Part shown: in pieces, positions 44,632-54,225 of the stretch
How the letters are laid out: every line of letters starts with the position of its first letter
How positions within the stretch are numbered: the stretch's first letter is position 1
NCBI GenBank assembly: GCA_045126515.1
Contig: JBGVOM010000216.1
Span: 1-64,000, forward strand
DNA: 64,000 nucleotides
Reading direction: 5' to 3'
Source: RUG11237 sp045126515
Lineage (GTDB): Bacteria; Bacillota; Clostridia; Lachnospirales; Lachnospiraceae
Position numbers and translations under genes: made by a program
Notes under the pieces: model-generated
What the model was told of the DNA's origin: nothing
The model's input: only the letters and a program-made list of their open reading frames with translations
Databases searched by the model: none

Positions 44632-45497
44632 GTTGGCGTACGATAGTGGTCTCTAAAAGTGCTAAGTTGGATTACCAGATGGGATATATGGTAGTGCGAC
44701 AGGAAGAGACGACGAAGATATTTTTAAACGAGATAAGTACAGTAATAATAGAGACCACTGCGGTCTCTATTACTGGAACATTGATGTGTGAGCTGGTAAA
44801 GAATAAAATAAAGATAGTATTTTGTGATGAAAAAAGAAATCCCTCGTCGGAGTTGGTGCCGTATTATGGCTCACATGATACCAGTGCAAAGATAAGAAAT
44901 CAAATTGCGTGGAGTGATGATATAAAGGCAACTGTATGGACGGAAATCGTGACTGAAAAGATACGAAAACAAAAAGAAGTGTTAGAAACAGTTTGTAAAG
45001 ACGAAGAAGCCATGCTGCTGCAAAGCTATATAGATGAGATGCAGTATGGAGATTCTACTAACAGAGAAGGTCATGCTGCAAAGGTTTATTTTAATACATT
45101 ATTTGGAAAAGATTTCACGAGAACATCTGATTGTAATATCAATGCAGCTCTTAATTATGGTTATAGTATTGTGCTGTCAGCGTTTACGAGGGAAGTAGTA
45201 GCGAACGGATATATCACACAGATAGGATTATTTCATGACAATATGTTTAATCAGTTTAATCTGGCTTCGGATTTGATGGAACCTTTTCGACCAATTGTGG
45301 ATCAGGTAGTATATGATATGGAACTTCGTACATTTGAAAAAGAAGAAAAGATGAGGTTAGTAAATCTATTGAACCAATCAGTGCGTATTAATGATAGGTC
45401 AGAATATGTGAACAATGCAATAAAGATATATTGTAAAAGTGTTTTTGATGCACTTGGTGATAAAGATATTGCTATGATTAAGTTCTATTCGCTATAA
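44628..45497 (+). CDS. cas1: CRISPR integrase Cas1
   Basis: 289 residues. SWRTIVVSKSAKLDYQMGYM is the usual type II Cas1 start. EGHAAKVYFNTLFG carries the catalytic glutamate, and GLFHDNMFNQFNLASDLMEPFRP the His/Asp motif. With Cas2 it inserts new spacers at the leader end. The start overlaps the cas9 stop (ATGA). Confidence 0.96.
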   Translation: MSWRTIVVSKSAKLDYQMGYMVVRQEETTKIFLNEISTVIIETTAVSITGTLMCELVKNKIKIVFCDEKRNPSSELVPYYGSHDTSAKIRNQIAWSDDIKATVWTEIVTEKIRKQKEVLETVCKDEEAMLLQSYIDEMQYGDSTNREGHAAKVYFNTLFGKDFTRTSDCNINAALNYGYSIVLSAFTREVVANGYITQIGLFHDNMFNQFNLASDLMEPFRPIVDQVVYDMELRTFEKEEKMRLVNLLNQSVRINDRSEYVNNAIKIYCKSVFDALGDKDIAMIKFYSL

Positions 45498-45508
45498 GGG
45501 GAAAAGGA

Positions 45509-45829
45509 ATGAGTTACAGATTTATGAGAATACTTGTGATGTTCGATTTGCCGGTGGTTACTTCGGCGGAACGAAAAGAATATGCAAAATTTAGAAAAAA
45601 TCTAATAAAATCCGGCTTTTTGATGCTGCAAGAATCGGTATATTGCAAACTGGCACCCAATTCCACGTTAGCGGATGCTGTGATAGAAAATGTGAGAAAA
45701 AACAAGCCGGAAAAGGGGTTGGTGCAAGTGTTGAAGGTGACAGAAAAGCAGTATGCAAAGATGGAATATATCGTGGGAGAAGGCCGGACAGAAGTGTTAT
45801 CTTCTGATGATAGGTTGGTGATATTATGA
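45509..45829 (+). CDS. cas2: CRISPR adaptation protein Cas2
   Basis: 106 residues. RILVMFDLPVVTSAERKEYA is typical of type II Cas2, which scaffolds the Cas1 integrase. RBS AAGGGGAAAAGGA. It overlaps csn2 (ATGA at 45826-45829). Confidence 0.95.
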   Translation: MSYRFMRILVMFDLPVVTSAERKEYAKFRKNLIKSGFLMLQESVYCKLAPNSTLADAVIENVRKNKPEKGLVQVLKVTEKQYAKMEYIVGEGRTEVLSSDDRLVIL

Positions 45830-46500
45830 AGCTTGTAGAAAGAGAACTGGGACTTGATATAGAATTAAAAGAAAATGTGGTGTCAGTTATAGTGGTGGAA
45901 GATGTTGCATTAAGACTTCCTATGGTTGAAGGACTGTATTCACAGGTTATGGGAAAAGATGGTAACTGGCTGCTTGTGGAAAATGAAAAGAAATATGAAT
46001 TGAGCAAGAAAGCGGAGATTATACTGGAACCATTTTCGCTAGAGCTGAATAACAAAAAAGTGAAAACGAAATTATATCAAGATATCAAAACAATTGCCCA
46101 GGATTTTTGCTTCTCACAAGGAGTAGAGGTGCATTCACATATATGTAATTATCTGGAAAGTTTGCTGGAGAGAATACCGTATCCGGTAAAATATGAGGAA
46201 GAATGGAATTTATTAGAACTTCTCAAGGCATATGGAGTGGAACTTGTGGAGGAATGTGACAGTATGTGTGAAAAGCTATTCAATTATATCAAGCTAATTA
46301 ACCATGTGTGTGGAATTGGTATATTTATAACTGTGAATATCAAACAATATCTGACTGAGAAGCAGATATTAGAGTTGTACAAACTTGCTATGTATAGTAA
46401 AATACAGTTAGTGCTGATAGAATTTAATATGTTTAATGAGAAGTTCGAGTGCGAGGAAATGTATATTTTTGATAAAGACAGTTGCATTATAACATATTAG
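45826..46500 (+). CDS. csn2: Type II-A adaptation protein Csn2
   Basis: 224 residues, close to the 219-residue class of Csn2, which forms a DNA-end-binding ring during spacer capture. Gene order cas9-cas1-cas2-csn2 and sequence (KLVERELGLDIELKENVVSV, LLELLKAYGVELVEECDSMC) support the call and make the locus subtype II-A. Confidence 0.9.
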   Translation: MKLVERELGLDIELKENVVSVIVVEDVALRLPMVEGLYSQVMGKDGNWLLVENEKKYELSKKAEIILEPFSLELNNKKVKTKLYQDIKTIAQDFCFSQGVEVHSHICNYLESLLERIPYPVKYEEEWNLLELLKAYGVELVEECDSMCEKLFNYIKLINHVCGIGIFITVNIKQYLTEKQILELYKLAMYSKIQLVLIEFNMFNEKFECEEMYIFDKDSCIITY

Positions 46501-46613
46501 AGACAATAAAATGGCGATTTTACACCGACTTTGTGTTATATAAAGAACAATAAGGTGCTTACACATATGCCAATATGTATAGGTTCGGTGATAACCTTGA
46601 AATTGAATTTGAG
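46501..46613 (+). promoter_or_regulatory. CRISPR leader
   Basis: 113 bases between csn2 and the first repeat, ending in ATTTGAG (46607-46613) directly before the repeat. This matches the leader-anchoring sequence known in type II-A systems. A small dyad (ACATAT..ATGT, near 46563-46579) is also present. Confidence 0.75.
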
Positions 46614-48366
46614 GTTTGAGAACCTTGTAAGTGAATAAAGGTGTAAAACATAATCGAACTTTTGTTTGATAAAATATGGGTTTGAGAACCTTGTAAGTGA
46701 ATAAAGGTGTAAAACTTAAAGAAAAAACAAATGGAAAACAGAGCAGTTTGAGAACCTTGTAAGTGAATAAAGGTGTAAAACAAACATCATATTTATAATG
46801 CCTATGCTGGGGTTTGAGAACCTTGTAAGTGAATAAAGGTGTAAAACATTCTTCCACTTTTAGGAAGATAAACTGTAGTTTGAGAACCTTGTAAGTGAAT
46901 AAAGGTGTAAAACTCACTGTTATTTCCAAAATTACACCCCTTTGTTTGAGAACCTTGTAAGTGAATAAAGGTGTAAAACAATATGTCAAAACGAAAACTA
47001 GAAGTATTTGTTTGAGAACCTTGTAAGTGAATAAAGGTGTAAAACATAAGTTAGATGTAGATAACTACGACTATTGTTTGAGAACCTTGTAAGTGAATAA
47101 AGGTGTAAAACATTTCAGATGAAGGAAACCCAGCGATAGTAGTTTGAGAACCTTGTAAGTGAATAAAGGTGTAAAACTTGTTGTGGCACGCTAATTGTTG
47201 GAATAGTGTTTGAGAACCTTGTAAGTGAATAAAGGTGTAAAACCAAAGGCATAATAAAAATTAGTTGCAATAAGTTTGAGAACCTTGTAAGTGAATAAAG
47301 GTGTAAAACGGCGGGGATTCTCCGAGGGGAAAACTTTTTGTTTGAGAACCTTGTAAGTGAATAAAGGTGTAAAACTCGCTATTAAACCAACTAAAGCAGG
47401 CAATAGTTTGAGAACCTTGTAAGTGAATAAAGGTGTAAAACCTATCATACCGATATAATCGGGCAGGACATGTTTGAGAACCTTGTAAGTGAATAAAGGT
47501 GTAAAACTACCGAGAATAGAACAAATGTTTATATTTTGTTTGAGAACCTTGTAAGTGAATAAAGGTGTAAAACTAGCAGTAATGACACCAAAGGGCGGTG
47601 TAGGTTTGAGAACCTTGTAAGTGAATAAAGGTGTAAAACATTAACAGAATACGAACGACTAGAAGCATTGTTTGAGAACCTTGTAAGTGAATAAAGGTGT
47701 AAAACAATGTCAGAAGGAAGTAAACTTACTCTTCCGTTTGAGAACCTTGTAAGTGAATAAAGGTGTAAAACTATATCACATCCTTTCCGTTTTCTCCACT
47801 AGTTTGAGAACCTTGTAAGTGAATAAAGGTGTAAAACTTTGTTCAGATTTTGTGCAGATTCCTTGGGGTTTGAGAACCTTGTAAGTGAATAAAGGTGTAA
47901 AACGGTGACATTCTTCATTTGCTTCTTGCGACCAGTTTGAGAACCTTGTAAGTGAATAAAGGTGTAAAACTATACCACATTGTTTTATAAATCAACATCA
48001 GTTTGAGAACCTTGTAAGTGAATAAAGGTGTAAAACTTCCATACCACTGGCATACCGTTCCATTGGTTTGAGAACCTTGTAAGTGAATAAAGGTGTAAAA
48101 CAAATACTATACAGGAATGAGCAACTACGCAGTTTGAGAACCTTGTAAGTGAATAAAGGTGTAAAACGAATTAGCAGCACTTAAATGGGAAGATATAGTT
48201 TGAGAACCTTGTAAGTGAATAAAGGTGTAAAACATAGGGGGAAATGATATGATTAATAGATTTAGTTTGAGAACCTTGTAAGTGAATAAAGGTGTAAAAC
48301 ACATTCGCTTATGGTTAGTGCTAATCGTGCGTTTGAGAACCTTGTAAGTGAATAGTAAGCGCCAAA
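46614..48366 (+). CRISPR. Type II-A CRISPR array, 26 spacers
   Basis: 36-bp repeat starting GTTTGAGAACCTTGTAAGTG and ending GGTGTAAAAC. 26 intact copies lie at a 66-bp period from 46614 (next 46680, 46746 and so on to 48265). The 27th at 48331 matches only the first 24 bases (to 48354). Spacers are 30 nt, except two of 31 (47904-47934 and 48234-48264) and one of 29 (48037-48065). No sequence difference was noticed among the intact repeats. The degenerate terminal copy marks the old end, so new spacers enter next to csn2. Confidence 0.98.
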
Positions 48367-48433
48367 TAATCCTGCGGTCACATACAAAATCACCCCAGTC
48401 CTTTGCGAGTTGGAGTAATTCACTATAATTCAT
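48355..48433 (-). pseudogene. Possible gene fragment cut by the array end
   Basis: On the minus strand an ATG at 48433 opens MNYSELLQLAKDWGDFVCDR and IIWRL, then runs straight into the degenerate repeat. The sequence looks protein-like, but no ribosome binding site is seen. It is possibly the start of a gene whose remainder was lost. Confidence 0.3.
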
Positions 48434-48475
48434 ATGCGATTTTTGATAGACTGGAGTTTCTCACCCAAAGCTAAT

Positions 48476-49363
48476 TCAAATCTCCAACCCCGCAAAGAAA
48501 TCTTCGCATCTCACAAACTCATGCTGATACCGGAGTAAAAAACCAATTATTTCCGGTGCAGCATCTTGTAATCCTTCCTGCAGTAAAGGCAGTGTCTGCG
48601 CGGTAATATACCCGGTATCAGCAACAATCTTCAGGTACCGGATATCATCCCGAAATTCCTTACAAAGCATCTCGAAAGGAACTGTATGTTCTTGTGCCAG
48701 TGCACCTTCCGGCATATGGGAAGTCAGGTAATCACACAATATTTTTCTGGTGGAGTTCTCTAAATAGGCAGGATAGAGAAGACGTTGAAATACAAGAAAA
48801 GTTTTCTCACGTTGTCGTTGTTTCGTAAACTTTTGCGTTTGTAAATCCAAATCTTCTACACTAAACCAGCCAAGAAATACAGGCTCAAATCCGGTATTGT
48901 CCGGTGCTGAAAGAAATTGAAGTAAAACAGTATCATAGTCTGCCATCCATTCGGCGTGCTGGGTTTCATTTCCGGCACGTTCCGGGCAACACAAAGAAGG
49001 CTCATTTAACAGAGTGACGGAGGAAGCCAGAAAGTAAGGCAATCCAGAATTCTTAGAATGATCCGGTTCAATTTTAATTTCTGTCAGATTGATACAGTCC
49101 AGAAAAACATTTTTTCCCAAACGAATAGAATGAGCCGGTAAAGTAAGGGATTTCAGACTTTTCATATGGGCAAATCCCCAATCGCCGATTTCCTGAATGG
49201 TTTCCGGTAAAGTCAGATGTGTAATACTTTTACAGCTTAAAAAAGCTTTTGCTCCAATTTCAGTTACCGGAAGAGCATTTACCAGAGCAGGTATAGTTAC
49301 CGTGGTTTCATTTCCCTGATAGCTTTCCAAAAAGTAATTGGTATCCTTTTTCACGAATTTCAT
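48476..49363 (-). CDS. BspA-type leucine-rich-repeat protein
   Basis: 295 residues with no signal peptide. LRR_5/BspA repeats occupy about residues 15-110 (VTEIGAKAFLSCKSITHLTL, QEIGDWGFAHMKSLKSLTLP, IRLGKNVFLDCINLTEIKI). A helical C-terminal half without repeats follows. Similar cytoplasmic LRR proteins are common in Lachnospiraceae; the function is unknown. RBS AGGAGG. It is in an operon-like pair with the transglutaminase gene on the same strand. Confidence 0.78.
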   Translation of the reverse strand: MKFVKKDTNYFLESYQGNETTVTIPALVNALPVTEIGAKAFLSCKSITHLTLPETIQEIGDWGFAHMKSLKSLTLPAHSIRLGKNVFLDCINLTEIKIEPDHSKNSGLPYFLASSVTLLNEPSLCCPERAGNETQHAEWMADYDTVLLQFLSAPDNTGFEPVFLGWFSVEDLDLQTQKFTKQRQREKTFLVFQRLLYPAYLENSTRKILCDYLTSHMPEGALAQEHTVPFEMLCKEFRDDIRYLKIVADTGYITAQTLPLLQEGLQDAAPEIIGFLLRYQHEFVRCEDFFAGLEI

Positions 49364-49389
49364 AGGAGCCTCCTATTGTGTAATCATAG

Positions 49390-50433
49390 TTACTGGCATT
49401 TGATAGTATAAATATAGTAATCTCCGTAGATATAGTACGAATATTGAAAACTATTGATTGCATAAGATGGATATATTTTTCTTAAATCTTTAAAAATCAG
49501 GTTACTAAGAAACTCATTATTCTCCCCAAGTTTTTTAGGAACAATTAGCTGGATATTGGATTTGTTTGTCTGGTATCCTTTTACAAAATTTTGAACAGCC
49601 TGTTCCGTGTTTTTGGATACGGTTCCTAAATTTTTAATAAATCGATTGGAACTGGTGGTGCATTTGGGATAAGCAGATTTATTCCAATTATGAGTCTTAC
49701 TCATTTGAGTGTCTGTAATTAAAAAATAACTATATCGAACATAGCCCTTTTTATCCGGAACCGGGTCATCCCAAGTGACATCAATTTGAAACCACTTGCC
49801 ATTAATTTTAACCATATTCCAGGCATGTCCTCCGCCATTGGCTGTCCCGGTAACGGTTTTGCATGGAATGTTTAAGGCATCCATAAACAGCTGAAAGGTA
49901 TCAGCGTATCCTTGACATACAGCCTTTTTTTTCATCAGCACTCCCTGGGGAGAATAAGAAACCGCAGGGAGTGTTCCTTTTAAGTAATTATTATAGTCAT
50001 AAGCACAATTCAGGGCTAAATAGTCATGGATTACTTTTACTTTTTCGGCGGTAGTCATATTGACTGATATATTTTTCTTGATAATAGATTTTATTTTAGT
50101 GTCTATCTGCTTATTTCCGGAAGATGGCTGATATACCATTACTTTACATATATATTTTTTCTTTCCCAGTCTGGCAGTGATTGTAGCAGTTCCTTTTTTC
50201 TTTCCGGTAACTTTTCCCTTTGTAGTTACGGTGGCTACAGATTTTTTGGAACTGGACCATTGAATTTTCGATTTTGTACCATTTATTTTTAAAGTGGCAG
50301 AAGAACCAACACATAAAGAGAGCTCTGAAGTGTTCAGGGTAATATTTGCAGCATTAGCAATCAGCGGATTTGTAATGGCAATAAATAAAAAAACAGAAAG
50401 TAAAAATAATGTTATGGTTTTTGTTTTTTTCAT
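49390..50433 (-). CDS. Secreted transglutaminase-like protein with Ig-like domain
   Basis: 347 residues. Signal peptide (ITLFLLSVFLFIAITNPL, ending ANA near residue 28), a Big_2 Ig-like domain (about 30-105; VATVTTKGKVTGKKKGTATI) and a transglutaminase-like domain with the Cys-His-Asp triad: KAVCQGYADTF, GGGHAWNMV and IDVTWDDP. Likely a cell-surface protease or crosslinking enzyme. RBS AAGGAGG. Confidence 0.85.
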   Translation of the reverse strand: MKKTKTITLFLLSVFLFIAITNPLIANAANITLNTSELSLCVGSSATLKINGTKSKIQWSSSKKSVATVTTKGKVTGKKKGTATITARLGKKKYICKVMVYQPSSGNKQIDTKIKSIIKKNISVNMTTAEKVKVIHDYLALNCAYDYNNYLKGTLPAVSYSPQGVLMKKKAVCQGYADTFQLFMDALNIPCKTVTGTANGGGHAWNMVKINGKWFQIDVTWDDPVPDKKGYVRYSYFLITDTQMSKTHNWNKSAYPKCTTSSNRFIKNLGTVSKNTEQAVQNFVKGYQTNKSNIQLIVPKKLGENNEFLSNLIFKDLRKIYPSYAINSFQYSYYIYGDYYIYTIKCQ

Positions 50434-50588
50434 GTGGTTCCTCCTTGAGAAAAATGATTCATAATTTCTTTAGGTATATTATAGCGAAAAATATTGGTAA
50501 TTCCAAGGTAGAAAGAATGAAAAAGTATAGTTTTTTTATCTTGTATATGATAGAATTAAGCATAAGAAAATAAAAAAGGGGAATTTCT

Positions 50589-53048
50589 ATGAAGAGAAAA
50601 CACAAAGGGAAAAAAAGCATTCTTTTAGGAATGTTTGTGTTGCTTGCCTTGGGGCAAGTCGGCAGTGGAAAAAATATTGATACAGTATATGCGAAGAGCA
50701 TAACTCATACGGAAGTACTTACGGAAGAAAACGAAGAGAGAGAGGTAACGGCAACTCCAATTCCTACACCGGTTGAGGAAATTGTGGCGACGGTTACCTT
50801 TAACGGAAATGGAGGAACCTTCCCACAGAATGGAGGAGGTTATTCAGTAGTAAAGGAGTTTACTCAGAAAGATATAGAGCAGTTACAGGACTACAAACTG
50901 TTATGTTCTAACTTTCCACTACCTGTAAAAAAGGGATATACTTTAAAGGAGTGGAGAAATTCAAATGGGGATAACAGGATTAAAAGTGCAATCATTGTAA
51001 AGGCAGGTAGTAATATCACTGTGAATGCCAGATGGACATTAGATAATTATACGATTCAATATCATGTAAATGGTGGTACTTTTATCAACGGAAGTAATAA
51101 AGTGTCTAAATACAATGTAAATAGTCCTGAGATTATCCTTCCGACTGCGGAAAAGAAAGGTCATTATTTTGGTGGTTGGTATACCAATAGTGCTTTTCGT
51201 GGCAGAGCGTTGAATTCCATTCCAAAAGGAAGCACAGGAAATCTGAATCTTTATGCAAAATGGATTAATGCGGCACCTGCAAAAATAGAATTTGATACTA
51301 TTTCTGCAAAGGGAAAGAAACTCACAATAAAACTAAAAAGGATTGTAAATGCCAAGGGTTATGAAATAGTGGTTTCTACAAACAGAAATTTTTCCAGGGG
51401 AAAGACTGCTACCTATGCGATGGGAAACAGTGTGAACCTGACAATTTCGCAGCCGGCAAAGGGAAATTACTACATCAAAGCCCGTGCGTACGCATATGAT
51501 GATTTAGGAAAAATCTGTTACGGAAAATACAGTGATATACAGAAGGCATCTATTAAGAGTTCTGTGAAAGAATATAAGGCGACTTCCAATTCTGCCAAAA
51601 TCACGTCTGCCAAAGCAGTGACATCAAAACAAGTTACGGTAAAGGCAACCATAAATAAGCAGGTAAAGAGTAGTGATGATTTTTATTATCTGGTAAAGGT
51701 GAATCCTTCCAACAACAAGCCGGTAAATTCTCTGTCAAAAGTATTTAAAGGAAAGAAAGTGGCATTTAATCTTGATACAGAAGATAAAGTAAATGTGGTA
51801 TCAAAATTTGCCGTGGCAGTAAAGCAGAATGGAAATTATAAAATTATCAGTAAAGCAACTTACATAAGTAATCCTGAGAAAACGGCATTTAACCAGATGG
51901 CATATGTGAAGCCGGCATCTAAGAAGGGAATTCATGGAGCAAATGATGTGAATCTTGGTGCAAAAAATACGATGTGTAATATTAATCTGAATGATTTAAT
52001 TACTACAAAAGGTAAAGGCACTGCTTATGTATACAATGGAAAGACATATTATTTTTCCAATACACAGCAGGGCTATGTAAAGGAGTGTAATGCTAACAAT
52101 ATCAGCGTTACCGTGATGCTCTATCTGCCGTGGGATGCACGAAATACATACTTAATCCATCCGTCTGGAAGAACCAAAGGGTATTATTATTATGGATTAA
52201 ATACAGTGGATGAAAAGGCGAGGGAAACTTTAGAGGCAGCATTCTGCTATCTTGGACAAAGTTTTGGAAAAGAGGACTGCTATGTTTCTAACTGGGTATT
52301 AGGGAATGAAGTCAATTCTCAGAAGATGTGGAATCATGTAGGAAATCTTTCCTTGAGTGATTATTCAAAATCTTATGCACAAGCATTTCAGATGTTGAGC
52401 TATGGAATAAAATCATCTTACTCCAATGCAAGAATTTTTATACCATTAGATAACGCATGGGCGATTCCGGTATCTCAAATGGGTTGGAATGGAAAAACTT
52501 TCCTGTCAGCATTTGATAATGCCTTGAAGAAAGAGAGTCCGAAAACAAGATGGAACCTTGCATATCATGCATATTCCTATCCGTTGACAACTACTGCATA
52601 CGCAAGTAACCAATATGTAACCCGCAGTGAGCATTCACCGTATGTTACGATGAAAAACATAGAAGCCCTGACAAATTACATTAAAAAGCATTATGGAACG
52701 AAAACCAGAATTATTCTTTCTGAACAGGGATATACGGCAGATTTAGGAGAAAGGGCACAGGCAGCTTCTATTGCATATGGATACTATAAGGCAGAATTCA
52801 ATCCAATGATTGATGCGTTTATTATCCGTTCACAGTATGATCACGCAGGAGAAGCGGCACAGGGACTGTCTATGGGATTGTCAACAGTCAGTCACAAACG
52901 CAGAGAAGCGTATACCGTGTTCAAATATATGGACACGCCAAAATCGGAAAAATATACAAAGAAATATTTAAAAACCATCGGAGCAAAAAAATGGAAATCT
53001 ATTATTCCGGGTTATAAAGCTTCGAAATTTAAGAAGATGAAAAATTAA
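50589..53048 (+). CDS. Secreted DUF5722 glycosidase-like protein with InlB repeats
   Basis: 819 residues. Signal peptide (SILLGMFVLLALGQVGS), a short TPIPTPVEE linker, InlB-type repeats (FGGWYTNSAF), a fibronectin-like region and a C-terminal TIM-barrel domain of DUF5722 (about 430-800). NWVLGNEVNS and IILSEQGYT fit a general acid/base and nucleophile glutamate pair of clan GH-A. Polysaccharide hydrolysis is likely but unproven. The basic C-terminus resembles that of the protein at 21066. Confidence 0.75.
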   Translation: MKRKHKGKKSILLGMFVLLALGQVGSGKNIDTVYAKSITHTEVLTEENEEREVTATPIPTPVEEIVATVTFNGNGGTFPQNGGGYSVVKEFTQKDIEQLQDYKLLCSNFPLPVKKGYTLKEWRNSNGDNRIKSAIIVKAGSNITVNARWTLDNYTIQYHVNGGTFINGSNKVSKYNVNSPEIILPTAEKKGHYFGGWYTNSAFRGRALNSIPKGSTGNLNLYAKWINAAPAKIEFDTISAKGKKLTIKLKRIVNAKGYEIVVSTNRNFSRGKTATYAMGNSVNLTISQPAKGNYYIKARAYAYDDLGKICYGKYSDIQKASIKSSVKEYKATSNSAKITSAKAVTSKQVTVKATINKQVKSSDDFYYLVKVNPSNNKPVNSLSKVFKGKKVAFNLDTEDKVNVVSKFAVAVKQNGNYKIISKATYISNPEKTAFNQMAYVKPASKKGIHGANDVNLGAKNTMCNINLNDLITTKGKGTAYVYNGKTYYFSNTQQGYVKECNANNISVTVMLYLPWDARNTYLIHPSGRTKGYYYYGLNTVDEKARETLEAAFCYLGQSFGKEDCYVSNWVLGNEVNSQKMWNHVGNLSLSDYSKSYAQAFQMLSYGIKSSYSNARIFIPLDNAWAIPVSQMGWNGKTFLSAFDNALKKESPKTRWNLAYHAYSYPLTTTAYASNQYVTRSEHSPYVTMKNIEALTNYIKKHYGTKTRIILSEQGYTADLGERAQAASIAYGYYKAEFNPMIDAFIIRSQYDHAGEAAQGLSMGLSTVSHKRREAYTVFKYMDTPKSEKYTKKYLKTIGAKKWKSIIPGYKASKFKKMKN

Positions 53049-53064
53049 TAGAAAGGCTAAAGGT

Positions 53065-54204
53065 ATGAAAGGAGCAAAGAAACAGATTCTTGGCTGGATA
53101 AAAAGGGAAAGTGTATTGACCATTGCCATAATACTTGCGCTGGTATCTGTGTGTTTGGTACCACCGGATAAGCAGTATGGACAGTATATTGATTACAAGA
53201 CTATTGGGTTGTTGTTCTGCCTTATGTCAGTGATGGCGGGGTATCAGAAATTAGGAATTTTTCAGTGGCTTGGAGAAACTCTTCTTACTCATGTAAGGAT
53301 GAGTCGGAGTGTGGCGGCAGTACTTATTTTCTTGTGCTTTTTTACAAGCATGTTTATCACCAACGATGTTTCTCTGCTGACTTTCGTGCCTTTTTCTATT
53401 ATTGTGCTGGAAATGGCAGAAATGGAAGACTTGCTGGTGCCGGTAGTTGTGCTGCAGACCATTGCAGCTAATTTAGGGAGTATGATACTGCCCTTTGGAA
53501 ATCCGCAGAATTTATATTTATACGGAAGGTCTGGTTATGGAATCTTACAATTTGTGGCAGTGATACTTCCCTATGGTATGGTATCATTTTGTTTGTTGAT
53601 AATTAACATATTAGGTATTAAAAAGGTGCCGGTGACATTGCAGAGTTTCAAAAAATATTCCAGAGAAGAAAAGTTTGACAAGTTGAGAATCACTGCCTAT
53701 ACTGTGCTGTTTGGGCTGTGTGTGTTGGCGGTGGCCCATCTTATGTCCTGGATGCTTGTATTGGCGGTCGTTGTTGTAGCAATTTTTTGTCTGGATAAAG
53801 AATTATTCCGTAGAGTAGATTATTCGCTATTGCTTACTTTTTTATTTCTATTTGTGTTTATAGGGAATTTAGCCAGAATCCCCTTCTTTTGTAACTTTCT
53901 GGAAGGTGTTTTAGAAGGAAATGAAATGATAACGGCGGTGCTTGCCAGCCAGTTTATCAGTAATGTTCCGGCGGCATTGCTGTTGTCAGGATTCACCAGC
54001 CATTGGGAAAGTTTGATTATAGGAACTAATCTTGGAGGTCTTGGAACTTTAATTGCCTCTATGGCAAGTCTGATTTCTTATAAACAAGTGGTACAGAAAA
54101 AGCCACAGCTTAAGAAGAAGTATTTTGTAATTTTTACTATCACGAATGTGATTTACTTAAGTATACTTATAATCACTTGGTTGATTATTACATCTTTTCT
54201 GTGA
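53065..54204 (+). CDS. SLC13/ArsB-type ion permease
   Basis: 379 residues with about ten hydrophobic segments. ITNDVSLLTFVPF, ANLGSMILPFGNPQNLYLYG and FISNVPAALLLSGF are the paired motifs of the citrate/arsenite/Na+ transporter superfamily. It likely moves an anion or Na+; the substrate is unknown. Confidence 0.82.
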   Translation: MKGAKKQILGWIKRESVLTIAIILALVSVCLVPPDKQYGQYIDYKTIGLLFCLMSVMAGYQKLGIFQWLGETLLTHVRMSRSVAAVLIFLCFFTSMFITNDVSLLTFVPFSIIVLEMAEMEDLLVPVVVLQTIAANLGSMILPFGNPQNLYLYGRSGYGILQFVAVILPYGMVSFCLLIINILGIKKVPVTLQSFKKYSREEKFDKLRITAYTVLFGLCVLAVAHLMSWMLVLAVVVVAIFCLDKELFRRVDYSLLLTFLFLFVFIGNLARIPFFCNFLEGVLEGNEMITAVLASQFISNVPAALLLSGFTSHWESLIIGTNLGGLGTLIASMASLISYKQVVQKKPQLKKKYFVIFTITNVIYLSILIITWLIITSFL

Positions 54205-54225
54205 TGCCCGCGTAAGGCATCACAG
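54199..54225. terminator. Hairpin spanning both convergent stop codons
   Basis: CTGTGATGCC (54199-54208) pairs with GGCATCACAG (54216-54225) and contains the stops of the permease (+) and the sensor kinase (-). There is no T run on either strand, so termination is uncertain. Confidence 0.4.

Noticed and set aside
46408..48433. Repetitive minus-strand open frames encoding FTPLFTYKVLK and FYTFIHLQGSQ
   Set aside because: These are translations of the CRISPR repeats, not proteins.
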